Positions 42,334 through 51,532 of a stretch of 64,000 nt of DNA are shown one piece after another (the stretch's first letter is position 1; the number at the start of each line of letters is the position of its first letter). This stretch comes from an uncultured Oscillospiraceae bacterium (GTDB taxonomy: Bacteria > Bacillota > Clostridia > Oscillospirales > Oscillospiraceae). The stretch lies in the NCBI GenBank assembly GCA_934567355.1, contig CAKTJC010000001.1:191264-255263 (forward strand), given 5' to 3'. Below the pieces are notes generated by a model. It did not search any database, was not told the origin of the DNA, and saw only the letters and a program-made list of their open reading frames with translations. A program made the position numbers and the translations under genes.

Positions 42334-43899
42334 TTACTCCATATAAGGTTTTCCCAGATAGTCGCGCATGTCGTAGTAATTCTGCAGGTTGCGCCAGCCC
42401 TTGCCGCTGCGGGTGCTCGGCGCGTTATTGACGACGTTGGTATCCGGCAGCGCCTCGCGCAGAGTCGTCAGCTTCTCGTTGCCCAGGCCGAATACCCACA
42501 GATTTTTGAGCCATGTCATCCGGGTCAGCGGCTCAATGCTGGTCTCCCACATGTGATCGTCAACGTTCAGATCCTCCAGCGCAGTGCAGCCGACCAGCGG
42601 GGAATAATCATGGACGATGCCGTGATCCAGCTCCAGGTAAACCAGTTCCTTGCAGTTTTCCAGGGGCGTAATATCCTTTACCTGCGTCCAGGCAAGGATC
42701 AGGTATTTCAGGTGCGGCATAAAGGCGGCAAATTCGATGTTTTCCACCGTGGAGTGGCCGATGTCGATGCACACCATATCCTCGCAGTAGCGCAGATTAT
42801 AGGCATGCTTGTCCTGGAAATAATACTCCCCCTGCTCGATGGGCATGAACTTGGTGTCGTCGGTGCGCGCCTTGCACTTATCGGTGAAGTATACCGTCCA
42901 GACCACCTTGTAGCTGCTGCGCACCTCCTCGCGGTAGGCGGCCATGTCCTCATTTTCGATGCCGTCGCTGTTCACGATCAGCTTTTGCAGGTTGGGGAGC
43001 AGGTCTGCGATCTGCTTGGCATCCTCGATGCTGCCGATGGGCTGATTGGAGATGTCTACCTCGGCGGCATCGTCGGCAAAGGTATTGCCGAATACCGTTA
43101 CATCCCAGTGGATCTCCACATTGGGATATTCCCCGCGCAGGGCATTCAGCTCCTGATAGTCCGCCTGGGGATCGTGAATGGTCAGGGTCTTCAGTGCCGG
43201 CATGGCGGAAAGACCCACGGAAAGCTCCTGATACCCGGCGCCGGTGACAGTCAGCTCCTGGGCAGCGGCATCGATGGGCGTCTCGCCGATGGCGGTCAGG
43301 TATTCCACCTGCCACTGGGGGTGCTGCTGCTGGAGCTGGGAAAGCAGGGCAAATTCCCTGCATCCCCGCCCGTCCACGCGGGTAAGGTCAGGCAGCAGCT
43401 CCATCATCCGGATGTCCTCCTGGGTCAGGGAGCCCAGGGTCACCGTCTCGGCATCCGGGGCGTAGCGCTCCCCGGCAATGGGCAGGGTAAAGCGGAACTC
43501 TATATCGGGATACTGCCGGTATGCCTCCACCAGGGCGGCATAGTCCGTGCAGGCTCCGGCATCCACGGTTTTGAGGTTCGGGAAATAGGCCAGCTTTTCC
43601 ACATCGGCGTGCTGGAAGCGGGTCACCGTCAGCGCCTCGGCGGTGCTGTCGCTGTAGCCGCCGGACAGGGGGACGCTCCAGAGGATCTCCGTCCCCGGCA
43701 TCTTCCAGCCCAGCGTATCGTATTCCTCCGCGGTGAGCGCCTGATCGCGCAGATCGAGGGTCTCCCGGTTCCGGGGGAAGAGCTGCCCGCCCAGCACCAC
43801 ATAATTTTTCAGAACAAAATAACTGACCGCCAGAATGACCGCCAGAGCGATCACCAGGAGCGTTGCCAGGATCGTACCCACCAAATGTCTTTTTTGCAT
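42334..43899 (-). CDS. Membrane-anchored leucine-rich-repeat-like protein
   Basis: ATG 43899 with AAGGAG seven bases upstream gives 521 residues. One N-terminal membrane helix (LVGTILATLLVIALAVILAV) anchors a large extracytoplasmic domain of irregular leucine-rich repeats (FPNLKTVDAG, LPDLTRVDGRG, MPALKTLTIHD, LPNLQKLIVNS, MPHLKYLILAW, CTALEDLNVDD). No enzymatic motif is seen. Such proteins in gut Firmicutes are often of unknown function; a role in protein or surface interactions is only a guess. It is the gene next to parB on the same strand, with a 98-base gap. Confidence 0.75.
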   Translation of the reverse strand: MQKRHLVGTILATLLVIALAVILAVSYFVLKNYVVLGGQLFPRNRETLDLRDQALTAEEYDTLGWKMPGTEILWSVPLSGGYSDSTAEALTVTRFQHADVEKLAYFPNLKTVDAGACTDYAALVEAYRQYPDIEFRFTLPIAGERYAPDAETVTLGSLTQEDIRMMELLPDLTRVDGRGCREFALLSQLQQQHPQWQVEYLTAIGETPIDAAAQELTVTGAGYQELSVGLSAMPALKTLTIHDPQADYQELNALRGEYPNVEIHWDVTVFGNTFADDAAEVDISNQPIGSIEDAKQIADLLPNLQKLIVNSDGIENEDMAAYREEVRSSYKVVWTVYFTDKCKARTDDTKFMPIEQGEYYFQDKHAYNLRYCEDMVCIDIGHSTVENIEFAAFMPHLKYLILAWTQVKDITPLENCKELVYLELDHGIVHDYSPLVGCTALEDLNVDDHMWETSIEPLTRMTWLKNLWVFGLGNEKLTTLREALPDTNVVNNAPSTRSGKGWRNLQNYYDMRDYLGKPYME

Positions 43900-43997
43900 T
43901 GATTTTCTCCTTCGTTTTTCCTGAGAACAGCGTCTATTATGACCGTTTTCGCAGGAGAAGTCAAGAGCGGCGGAGAAAAACATTGCGTCTGCGCGGA

Positions 43998-44789
43998 TTA
44001 CGGCTTTTCCTTCGGAATGGTGATGGTCAGCACGATCTGGCTGTCGGTCTCCCTTCGCTCGGAGACGGCGGGGATGCCGCTGGACTGCATGCGCGAGAGC
44101 GACTGGGTGAGGCTGTTCAGGAACGCCCCCACGTTGGCGCGGGCGGGCGCGGCCGGTTTGCCCCGGAGCAGGGACTGGATGTACTTTTCCGCCTGCACCA
44201 CGCTCATGCCGCAGCGGGCGATCTCCGCAATGGCAGCAAGCTTCTGCTCCTCGTCCGTCAGCTTCAGCAGGGCGCGGGCGTGGCGCTCGGTCAGGTTTTC
44301 CCGGCGCAGGGCATCGAGCACCGGCTGGCTGTGGCGCAGCAGGCGCAGCTTGTTGGCAACGGCGCTCTGGCTCTTGCCCAGGAGCTTGGCCGTCTGCTCC
44401 TGGTTCATGCCGCCCAGCTCCATCAGGCGGCTGATGCCCCCGGCTTCCTCGATAAAATCCAGATCCTGGCGCTGGAGATTCTCCACCAGCGCGGCAAGAC
44501 CCGATTCCCGGTCGTCCATCTGCATGACGATGCAGGGCACCTCCGTCAGCCCTGCCAGCATCGCCGCCCGCAGCCGCCGCTCTCCCGCCACCAGCTCATA
44601 GCCCGCCCCCACCCGGCGGACGGACAGGGGCTGCAGGATCCCGTGCTGCCGGATGGAATCGGCCAGCTCCGAAAGCTCCTCCTCCCGGAACACCTGCCGG
44701 GGCTGGGCAGGGTTCGCGCGGACGCTCTTGGGCGGCAGGAACACCACCCGCCCGGACTCCATGTAGGTTTTCAGCTTTTGACACTGCAT
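43998..44789 (-). CDS. ParB/Noc family DNA-binding protein
   Basis: A 263-residue protein with the ParB N-terminal CTPase domain (NPAQPRQVF, GILQPLSVRR, GERRLRAAMLAG), a central helix-turn-helix (MNQEQTAKLLGKSQSAVANKL) and a divergent C-terminus with a possible dimerisation segment. It starts with a Noc-like MESGRVVFLPPKSV block and no parA lies next to it, so nucleoid occlusion protein Noc is as likely as ParB. GGGGAGG lies 14 bases upstream of ATG 44789. Confidence 0.85.
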   Translation of the reverse strand: MQCQKLKTYMESGRVVFLPPKSVRANPAQPRQVFREEELSELADSIRQHGILQPLSVRRVGAGYELVAGERRLRAAMLAGLTEVPCIVMQMDDRESGLAALVENLQRQDLDFIEEAGGISRLMELGGMNQEQTAKLLGKSQSAVANKLRLLRHSQPVLDALRRENLTERHARALLKLTDEEQKLAAIAEIARCGMSVVQAEKYIQSLLRGKPAAPARANVGAFLNSLTQSLSRMQSSGIPAVSERRETDSQIVLTITIPKEKP

Positions 44790-44826
44790 CTTTTGAATGA
44801 CCTCCCCTTTCGCAAATCATTGCTGA

Positions 44827-44873
44827 GGAAGCTCTGAAGGCCCGCTGCTGCGCACGATCGCTCCAGAGGTTCC
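44827..44873. repeat. MITE-like element, minimal copy E
   Basis: Only 47 bp: GGAAGCTCTGAAGG at the left and CCAGAGGTTCC at the right with a short middle. It looks like the end pair of the larger element with the interior deleted. The rest of 44790-45000 has no gene. Confidence 0.5.
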
Positions 44874-45008
44874 CTGCGCCCCAGTATAAGCGCCGCGGTG
44901 CGGAAAATACCACGAATCGTGCGCCGGGAAAAGGGGAAAACAAACGACATTTTTCCGCCCGGCAGATAGGGCGTGGGAGAGTTTTACAGTTGGTTCACGC
45001 CCTCGACT

Positions 45009-45037
45009 TGTTTTTTTCCATGGGAGAGGGTATAATG
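45009..45037 (+). promoter_or_regulatory. Promoter of the MoxR-DUF58-transglutaminase operon
   Basis: TTGTTT, a 17-base spacer and TATAAT, with the -10 box 33 bases before the start at 45070. Confidence 0.7.
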
Positions 45038-45069
45038 TGTCCAATGATTCTCTCGGAAGGAGCATTTTG

Positions 45070-46023
45070 ATGCGTACCAAAGAAAATGAGGTAACGGTTG
45101 TGGTGCAGCAGATCCTCGACCAGGTGCGCCTTGCCGTGGTGGGCAAGGACGAGGTGCTGGTGTGGGTGCTGGCCGCGATTCTGGCCAGAGGCCATATTCT
45201 GCTGGAGGATATTCCCGGGGTGGGCAAGACCACCATGGCGCTGGCGTTTTCCAAGGCGCTGGATCTGGGCTACAGCCGCATCCAGTTTACGCCGGATGTG
45301 CTCCCCTCGGACATTACGGGCTACAGCGTGCCCGATCCGCAAAACGGCGGCCTGCGCTATCAGCCCGGCGCGGTGCTGACCAATCTCTTCCTGGCGGACG
45401 AGCTCAACCGCGCCACCTCCCGCACCCAGTCCGCCCTGCTGGAAGCCATGGAGGAGGGGCAGGTCACCGTGGACGGCGTGAGCCATCCGCTTCCCCAGCC
45501 CTTCATCGTCATCGCCACCCAGAACCCGGTGGGGGCGGCGGGCACCCAGCTGCTGCCCGACAGCCAGATGGATCGCTTCCTCATCCGCCTGAGCCTGGGC
45601 TATCCCGACCCCGGCGACGAGGTGACCATGGTCTTAAGCCGGCAGGAGGGCAATCCCCTGCAATCCCTGCGCCCCGTGCTGTCCAGAGAGCAGCTGTGCG
45701 CTCTCCAGGACACGGTGGAAAAGACCTTCATCAGCGACACGGTGGTCGGCTACATCGTCCGCCTGGTGGGCGCGACCCGGACGGATGCCGAGATCACCCG
45801 GGGCGCCAGCCCCCGGGCGACCCTTGCCGTGGCTGCCATGGCAAAGGCCATCGCCCAGCTGCGCGGGCGGGATTATGTGGTGCCCGCCGACGTGCGGGAG
45901 GTATTTTCCCAGTGCGTGGAGCACCGGCTGATCCTCACCCCCCGGGCGCAGACCCAGGGCGTCACACCGGGGCAGATCCTGCAGCGGATCCTGGAAGCCG
46001 TGCCCGCCCCCCGGCTGCGCTGA
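45070..46023 (+). CDS. MoxR-type AAA+ ATPase
   Basis: ATG 45070 has AAGGAG seven bases upstream; an upstream frame from 45037 is not used. The 317-residue protein has Walker A in EDIPGVGKTTMALAF, the MoxR-specific QFTPDVLPSDITGY, Walker B in NLFLADELNRATSRTQSALLEAMEEG and the sensor region IATQNPVG. MoxR ATPases act as chaperones for metal insertion or complex assembly. It is the first gene of a classic MoxR, DUF58 and transglutaminase operon, whose substrate is usually unknown. Confidence 0.93.
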   Translation: MRTKENEVTVVVQQILDQVRLAVVGKDEVLVWVLAAILARGHILLEDIPGVGKTTMALAFSKALDLGYSRIQFTPDVLPSDITGYSVPDPQNGGLRYQPGAVLTNLFLADELNRATSRTQSALLEAMEEGQVTVDGVSHPLPQPFIVIATQNPVGAAGTQLLPDSQMDRFLIRLSLGYPDPGDEVTMVLSRQEGNPLQSLRPVLSREQLCALQDTVEKTFISDTVVGYIVRLVGATRTDAEITRGASPRATLAVAAMAKAIAQLRGRDYVVPADVREVFSQCVEHRLILTPRAQTQGVTPGQILQRILEAVPAPRLR

Positions 46024-46024
46024 T

Positions 46025-46951
46025 ATGTTTGGGCGAAGAATGGAATATCTGCTGCTGCTGACGGCAGCGGCAGTATACTATATTGCCAGCGGCGAGTGGA
46101 TCTCCTGGATCCTGCTGCTGACGGTGGCGGGGCTGCCCTGGCTTTCGCTGCTGCTGAGCCTGCCCGCGATCCTGAGCTTCCAGGCCGCCCCGGCGGGGGC
46201 GGAGGCGCTGACCCAGGGCGAGGAGGCGGAGATCTGGCTGCTGGGCAGCTGCCCGTTTCCCATGCCACCCTTCCGGGGGCGCATCCGGGCGACCGCCTGC
46301 TTCACCGGCAGAGCCTGGCGCTATGAGCCGGACAAGGATTTTCCCACGGAGCACTGCGGCGGCTACCGGCTGGCGGTGGAGAAGGCGCGGGTGTGCGACT
46401 ATCTGGGGATTTTCTCCTTCCGCGCCCGGAAAACCAAGGAGCTGCTGCTCCTGGTGCGTCCCAAGGTGCAGCCGGTGACGGATCTGGTGGATCCCCAGCG
46501 GATGGAGATCGGCAGCTGGGTGCCCAAGCCCGGCGGCGGCTTCTCCGAAAATCACGAGCACCGGCTCTATCGCCCCGGCGACAGCCTGAACCAGCTGCAC
46601 TGGAAGCTCTCCGCCAAGGTGGGCGACCTGATCCTGCGCGAGCCCATGGAGCCGGTGCAGGGCGCGGTGCTGCTGACGCTGAGCCTGCGGGGCGCGCCGG
46701 AGGAGCTAGACCGGAAATTCGGGCGACTGCTCTACACCGGGAATTACTTATTGGAGCGGGAGCTGGATTTTGAAGTCCGCGCCCTGACCGGGGCGGGCGT
46801 GCTTGCCTCCCATGTGGATTCCAGAGCGGCGCTGCTCAAGGCGGTGGATCGGCTGCTGGCATCCCCCCTCGCCGCCGAGGGCGACGCCTGGGACGAGGGG
46901 CTGGAGGCCAGCTGGCAGTATCACATCGGAGGTGACGCCGATGAAACGTAA
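46025..46951 (+). CDS. DUF58 domain protein
   Basis: A 308-residue protein with two N-terminal membrane helices (LLLLTAAAVYYIAS and ILLLTVAGLPWLSLLL) and the DUF58 core motif YRPGDSLNQLHWKLSAKVGDLILREP in the middle. The family is almost always encoded after a MoxR ATPase; its biochemical role is unknown. It starts one base after the moxR stop and overlaps the transglutaminase gene by 11 bases. Confidence 0.9.
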   Translation: MFGRRMEYLLLLTAAAVYYIASGEWISWILLLTVAGLPWLSLLLSLPAILSFQAAPAGAEALTQGEEAEIWLLGSCPFPMPPFRGRIRATACFTGRAWRYEPDKDFPTEHCGGYRLAVEKARVCDYLGIFSFRARKTKELLLLVRPKVQPVTDLVDPQRMEIGSWVPKPGGGFSENHEHRLYRPGDSLNQLHWKLSAKVGDLILREPMEPVQGAVLLTLSLRGAPEELDRKFGRLLYTGNYLLERELDFEVRALTGAGVLASHVDSRAALLKAVDRLLASPLAAEGDAWDEGLEASWQYHIGGDADET

Positions 46952-48953
46952 GCTTCCCGTGTTTGCGGAGGCGATGGTGCTCTCCATGCTCGCCGCGTGG
47001 AGCGCCGTGGGCTGCCTGCAGTCCGCCTTCTCCCTCCGGCTGAGGTCGCCCAATGCCGTCCTGCTGATCTGGCTGGTGTGGGCGGCGCTGTGCGGCGCGG
47101 CGCTGCTGCGCCGGTGGGGCGGTGCGGCGCTGCTGGCGGCCGCCGCCGTGGGCGCTGCATGGCTCTGGTACGACGGCGCTTTCGGCACTCAGGCGGTCAG
47201 CCTGCTGGGCATCCTGGCAAAGGCCTACGACGGCGGCTACGGCTTCGGCGTGCCGGAGGCGCTGCAGGTGTCGCAGACCGCCCAGGATCTTCCGCTTGCC
47301 GTATGGGGCATGGGCATCATCCTGGCGGTGAGCCGCACGGTGTGCCGCCGCAGGGGCAACGCCCTGCCGGTGCTGCTGCTTCTTCTGAGCCTGGCGGCGT
47401 GCCTGGTGGTGACGGACACGGTGCCGCAGTGGCAGTATCTTTTCGGCCTGCTGCTCACCTTCGGCCTCCTGCTGCTGACGGACGGCGTCCGCCGGGAAAG
47501 CGGCGGGCAGGCCAGCCGTCTGTCCGCTGCCGTGGCGGCTCCGCTGGCGGCGGCGCTGGTGCTCCTGTTTTACTGCTTTCCCCAGAGCAGCTATGTAAAT
47601 AACACCCAGGCGCTGCGGGAGGATCTGCTTGCCACCCTCAACGGTCTGCCCCAGATGATCCAGGCGCAGGGGATGGATCTTTTTTCCGGCCTGCGCCCCC
47701 GGGAAAAGGTGGAGCTTTCCACCCTGCCCACCCAGCTGCTGCTGGGCATCCCGGTGGCGGAGGTCACGGCGGAGCAGTCGGGCAGCGTGTATCTGCGGGT
47801 GCAGGACTACGACGTTTACACCGGCACCGCCTGGGAATCCACTCCCTCCCGCCAGGATACGCTGGCGGGCAGCGGCAGCCAGCGGGGCGGCATAGAAGTG
47901 CGCATGCTCAGCAATCAGCGAAATCAGCTGGTGCCCGCCTTTCCGGACGGGCAGGTATTCCTGACCGGCGGAGCGGCGGAAAAGGAGGCGGGCGAGCAGA
48001 GCTTCCTGCTGCGGGAATTTTCCCTGGCCGCCTACCCCGGCGACCAGTGGCTCCTGCTGCCGGAGGCCACCGGCACCCGAGCCCGTGCGCTGATCCAGTC
48101 CGAGGGGATCGGCACGGAAAGCGTGGAGCAGACGGTGCAGGCGGTGGCGGAATATGTACACGGCAGCGCCGTGTATGACCGCAGCGGCACCACCATGCCG
48201 GAGGGGGCATCGGATTTCGCCCTGTGGTTCCTGCAGGAGGCGGAGGACGGCTACTGCGTCCACTTCGCCACGGCGGCGGCGGTGCTGCTGCGCAGTGCGG
48301 GGATCCCGGCGCGTTATGTCACCGGCTACCGGGTGGACGCGAAAGCCGGGCAGCCGGTACAGGTGACCTCCAACGACGCCCACGCCTGGGTGGAATACTA
48401 TAACTACCGCACCTGGGGCTGGTACATTCTGGAGGCCACCCCCGCCGCGCCGGAGGATCCCGGCGAAGCGGAGACTGCCGCTCCCACCGAGGCGACTGTC
48501 CCCGCCGCCCAGCAGGCGCCGGAAACCACCTCCGCTCCCATTACGCAGCCCCTGCCCACGCAGGAAGAAAATCCGCCTGCGGCGGCGCATTCCCGCAGGA
48601 GGCTGCCGGTGTGGATCCCCGTGACCCTGGCCGCCCTGGCACTGCTGGCGCTGCTGGCCGAGGGGCAGCGGCGGGTGCGCATGGAGCTGCGCCGCCGCAG
48701 ACAAAAGCGGGGAACTGCCAATCAGCGCGCCGCCGCCTGCGCCCGGGAGCTGCAGCTCCTGTCCCGCCTGACCCGCACCCGGATCCCGGAGGAGGTGACG
48801 GAGCTGACGGAAAAAGCCGTTTTCAGCCAGCACACCCTCACCGCCCCCGAGCTGCGCACCTATGCCCTCTGCCAATCCGCCTACCGCCGCCGCCTGCGCA
48901 CCGCCCCCTGGTGGAAAAAAGCGGTTTACCGCTACTGGTACGCGGTGATCTGA
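46941..48953 (+). CDS. Membrane transglutaminase-like protein
   Basis: ATG 46941 with GGAGGTGA five bases upstream gives 670 residues. About five or six N-terminal helices are followed by an external region with a transglutaminase core: the Cys of EDGYCVHFATAAAVLLR and the His of NDAHAWVEYY. The third position reads WYILEATPA, with Glu where Asp is usual. A Thr/Pro/Gln-rich stretch (TEATVPAAQQAPETTS), a last membrane helix and a basic cytoplasmic tail complete it. This is the TgpA-like layout. It may be a protease or crosslinking enzyme; the substrate is unknown. Confidence 0.88.
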   Translation: MKRKLPVFAEAMVLSMLAAWSAVGCLQSAFSLRLRSPNAVLLIWLVWAALCGAALLRRWGGAALLAAAAVGAAWLWYDGAFGTQAVSLLGILAKAYDGGYGFGVPEALQVSQTAQDLPLAVWGMGIILAVSRTVCRRRGNALPVLLLLLSLAACLVVTDTVPQWQYLFGLLLTFGLLLLTDGVRRESGGQASRLSAAVAAPLAAALVLLFYCFPQSSYVNNTQALREDLLATLNGLPQMIQAQGMDLFSGLRPREKVELSTLPTQLLLGIPVAEVTAEQSGSVYLRVQDYDVYTGTAWESTPSRQDTLAGSGSQRGGIEVRMLSNQRNQLVPAFPDGQVFLTGGAAEKEAGEQSFLLREFSLAAYPGDQWLLLPEATGTRARALIQSEGIGTESVEQTVQAVAEYVHGSAVYDRSGTTMPEGASDFALWFLQEAEDGYCVHFATAAAVLLRSAGIPARYVTGYRVDAKAGQPVQVTSNDAHAWVEYYNYRTWGWYILEATPAAPEDPGEAETAAPTEATVPAAQQAPETTSAPITQPLPTQEENPPAAAHSRRRLPVWIPVTLAALALLALLAEGQRRVRMELRRRRQKRGTANQRAAACARELQLLSRLTRTRIPEEVTELTEKAVFSQHTLTAPELRTYALCQSAYRRRLRTAPWWKKAVYRYWYAVI

Positions 48954-48990
48954 TAAAGCGTACATTGAACAGAACACACTCCGACACGAA

Positions 48991-49151
48991 TGTAGGGGCC
49001 GATGCCCACATCGTCCCGCAACCTTACGGAACCTCCGCAGTACGTTGAATGGGACGGGGGAATGGGATGTGAAAACGTAACATTTCCCCATTCAACCAGA
49101 GCATGGACTTAAACCACCCCGGCGCGGGCCGATGGGGGCATCGGCCCCTAC
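48991..49151. repeat. REP-like paired palindrome, element 7
   Basis: GTAGGGGCCGATGCCCACAT at about 48992 faces GATGGGGGCATCGGCCCCTAC ending at 49151. No gene is seen in the 295-bp gap 48954-49248, which ends with TGGAGG for the next start. Confidence 0.75.
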
Positions 49152-49248
49152 AATGAGGCCTTGGGTGCATTCCATTCATCTGGCCGGTTCCGTATTTTAC
49201 CTGTCGCGCCCTCGGCTCAATTAACAATAACAATATGGAGGAACCATC

Positions 49249-49533
49249 ATGGAAAAAGCGTTTCTTGAGGCCTGGAAAAAATGCCGGGAGCAGGCGGCGG
49301 CGGCCGGGGTGCGGATGCGCCCGGTGGAGGATGGGGACGCCATGAAGACGGCGCACCGCGCCCTCTCCGGCTCCCGCCTGAGCGACGGCTTCCCGGCGCT
49401 TGCCAAGATCCATCACCTGGAATGGAGCCTGGAGGCGCTGGCGGTGGATCGGCGCTTTACCGCCCTGTTCACCGACGAAGAAGCCAACGAAGCCCTCCAG
49501 CGCCTGATGGAGGCGGGGTATTTTGCCCTGTAA
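49249..49533 (+). CDS. Small hypothetical protein
   Basis: A 94-residue protein with GGAGG eight bases before ATG 49249 and a terminator right after the stop. It is helical and charged (EAWKKCREQAAAAG, KTAHRALSGSRLSDGFPALAK), with a single Cys. I do not recognise a family. The good ribosome binding site, codon use and terminator support it as real. Confidence 0.7.
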   Translation: MEKAFLEAWKKCREQAAAAGVRMRPVEDGDAMKTAHRALSGSRLSDGFPALAKIHHLEWSLEALAVDRRFTALFTDEEANEALQRLMEAGYFAL

Positions 49534-49539
49534 GCAGCA

Positions 49540-49573
49540 AGCCCCCGCCGGAGCGTGAATTCCGGTGGGGGCT
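49540..49573 (+). terminator. Intrinsic terminator of the small gene
   Basis: AGCCCCCGCCGGA pairs with TCCGGTGGGGGCT (one T-G pair); the T-run after it is weak (ACCGTTTCGTTTC). It lies seven bases after the stop codon. Confidence 0.75.
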
Positions 49574-49667
49574 ACCGTTTCGTTTCAGCTGCATGTATTC
49601 GTCGGGCGACGGTCATCCGCAGAAGTACTCTCCAAAATCCCCGGCCGGCGGGGCCGGAACACCCCGC

Positions 49668-49696
49668 TTGACAGAGGCACGCGGCAGGGGTATAAT
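49668..49696 (+). promoter_or_regulatory. Consensus promoter of the hydrolase/methyltransferase pair
   Basis: TTGACA and TATAAT with an exact 17-base spacer, one of the strongest promoter matches in the window. It is immediately followed by an operator-like dyad. Confidence 0.85.
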
Positions 49697-49702
49697 GGGG
49701 AA

Positions 49703-49722
49703 CAGTTAGAGTATGCTAACTG
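49703..49722. promoter_or_regulatory. Operator-like dyad CAGTTAG-N6-CTAACTG
   Basis: Perfect 7-base arms starting seven bases after the -10 box, at the expected start of transcription. A repressor here would block the consensus promoter. The half-sites AGTTAG/CTAACT and 6-base spacer (ending TATG) match the dyad at 42253-42276. Confidence 0.6.
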
Positions 49723-49743
49723 GAGGCAAGGGAGGGATGACGC

Positions 49744-50541
49744 ATGCAGATCCTGGAGCATGGAGCAGAAAATGAGCGGACGCTGCTGTTTTTGCCCTGC
49801 ACGGCGGAGCCGGTGTGGGCATTTGCGGATACCGTGGCGCTGCTGGCACAGCAATGGCATGTGTTTCAGGCGGTTTACGACGGGCATCAGCCGGAATATC
49901 CGGGGGATTTTCTCTCTGTGGAAAAGACGGCGGACGACATCCTCGCCTGGTTTTCTCAGCGGGGCATCCGCCGGCTGGACGCCGCTTACGGGTGCTCCCT
50001 GGGCGGGTGCTGCCTGACCCGGCTGCTGGCCCTGGGGACGCTGCCCATCAGCTGCGCCGTGATCGACGGGGGCATCACCCCCTATCAGCTGCCGCTGGCA
50101 GCGCGGATCGGACTGGGCGTGCGGGATTATCTGCAATTCAAGCTGGTGGCAGGCAGCCGCGGCATTCTGGAGGCGGCTTTTCCCCCGGAGCGCTTCACCC
50201 CGGCAGGAGAAGACCCGGCAAAGCAATATGACAGGATCGAGGCGTACCTGAAAACCTACTCCGGGCGCACCATATGGAATGTTTTCTGGTCGGCCAACAA
50301 CTATTCCCTTCCTGCCGTTCCGGCGAAGACCGGCACAAAAATCACCTACATCTACGGTGATGAAGAGAAGAAGGACCGGAAGCGCAACATTCACTTTATC
50401 AAAAATTACTTCCCCCAGGCAAGGATCCACGGCATCCCCAAAATGGCACACGCAGAGCTGGTGATGATCTATCCGGAGGAATTCTGCCGGTATATGCGGA
50501 AGTTTTTATCAACGACAGGAGGCACAGCACACAATGAGTGA
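49744..50541 (+). CDS. Alpha/beta hydrolase
   Basis: A 265-residue protein of the alpha/beta hydrolase fold. The nucleophile elbow is AYGCSLGGCC (GxSxG), the likely acid is in YIYGDEEKKD and the His is in MAHAELVMI near the C-terminus. The substrate is not indicated. GGGAGG precedes ATG 49744. It shares eight bases with the next gene, a PPM-type methyltransferase, so the pair is probably one functional unit under the repressible promoter at 49668. Confidence 0.8.
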   Translation: MQILEHGAENERTLLFLPCTAEPVWAFADTVALLAQQWHVFQAVYDGHQPEYPGDFLSVEKTADDILAWFSQRGIRRLDAAYGCSLGGCCLTRLLALGTLPISCAVIDGGITPYQLPLAARIGLGVRDYLQFKLVAGSRGILEAAFPPERFTPAGEDPAKQYDRIEAYLKTYSGRTIWNVFWSANNYSLPAVPAKTGTKITYIYGDEEKKDRKRNIHFIKNYFPQARIHGIPKMAHAELVMIYPEEFCRYMRKFLSTTGGTAHNE

Positions 50542-51322
50542 GAAAATAACGCTCTCCGGAGTGCCGGAGACCATGCTGCAGACGGTTTATGCCCGCGCCA
50601 AGGAGACCCGCACCCGGGGCGCCATCCGCGACGATGCCGCCGTGGCCCTGGTGGAAAAGCTGGACTACGACTTTTCCCTGGCCGACCGGGACGGCGCCAT
50701 GCACAGCGGGGTGATCGCCCGCACCATCGTGCTGGACCGGCTGACCGGGCGCTGGCTGGCCGGGCACCCCGACGCGGTGGTGGTGAACATTGCCTGCGGG
50801 CTGGACACCCGGTGCTACCGGATGAACGGCTTCGCCCACTGGTACAATCTGGATCTGCCCGCCGTCATAGATGTGCGGCGCGGGCTGCTGCCGGAAGAGG
50901 GCGCCATCTCTCAGATCGCCATGTCCGCCATGGAGGACTGGGGCAGCGAGATCCGGGAAGATGCGGCACCGGTGCTGGTGATCATCGAGGGGCTGACCAT
51001 GTACCTGAGCCAGGCGGAGGTGCAGCAGATCTTTGCCGTGATCGCCGGGCGGTTCCCCAAAGCCACGGTGTTCGCGGAGACCATGAACCCCACCGTCGCC
51101 CGGCGCTTCCAGGAGAAGTCCATCAAAGGAAGCAAGGCAAAATTCACCTGGGGCATTCGGGACGGCAAGGCGCTGGCTGCTCTGCTGCCGGAATTCCGCT
51201 TCGCGGAGGAACATCCGCTCACCGAAGGGATGGCCGTCTTTGTGCCGGTCTACAAGCTCCTGGATAAGATCCCCCCGGTACGCAATATCTCCAACCGGAT
51301 CGTTGTTCTGGAAAAAGATTAG
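50534..51322 (+). CDS. SAM-dependent methyltransferase, leucine carboxyl methyltransferase-like
   Basis: A 262-residue protein with the LCM/PPM-type SAM-binding motif VVNIACGLDTRCYRM, followed by WYNLDLPAVIDVRR and the motif IIEGLTMYLSQAEVQ. Relatives methylate carboxyl or hydroxyl groups of small molecules in polyketide, peptide or related pathways. The substrate here is unknown. The start overlaps the hydrolase stop; a terminator follows eight bases after the stop. Confidence 0.82.
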   Translation: MSEKITLSGVPETMLQTVYARAKETRTRGAIRDDAAVALVEKLDYDFSLADRDGAMHSGVIARTIVLDRLTGRWLAGHPDAVVVNIACGLDTRCYRMNGFAHWYNLDLPAVIDVRRGLLPEEGAISQIAMSAMEDWGSEIREDAAPVLVIIEGLTMYLSQAEVQQIFAVIAGRFPKATVFAETMNPTVARRFQEKSIKGSKAKFTWGIRDGKALAALLPEFRFAEEHPLTEGMAVFVPVYKLLDKIPPVRNISNRIVVLEKD

Positions 51323-51329
51323 AAGAACA

Positions 51330-51364
51330 GAGCCGCTGCATCTACCCGCAGCGGCTCCGTTTTT
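51330..51364 (+). terminator. Intrinsic terminator of the hydrolase/methyltransferase transcript
   Basis: GAGCCGCTGC and GCAGCGGCTC form a 10-bp stem with an 8-nt loop and CGTTTTT after it. An almost identical hairpin with a T5 tail follows at 51573-51606. Confidence 0.88.
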
Positions 51365-51532
51365 CAGTGTGTCAAAAAAGCCTCGCAGAGTTTGCCGCCC
51401 GCAGGCGGCAAATGGAGTCAGATCATTTTCTGCCGGGGCGTGTACCTGGCAGAAAATACTCTACAGGCTGCAAGTGTGCGAGTTGTCCGCTATCGGCGGA
51501 CAAGGAGTGCGCGCAGCAGACTGCAATTCCCT

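Noticed and set aside
46836..49091. 751-codon minus-strand frame
   Set aside because: Antisense shadow of the transglutaminase gene, with biased composition.
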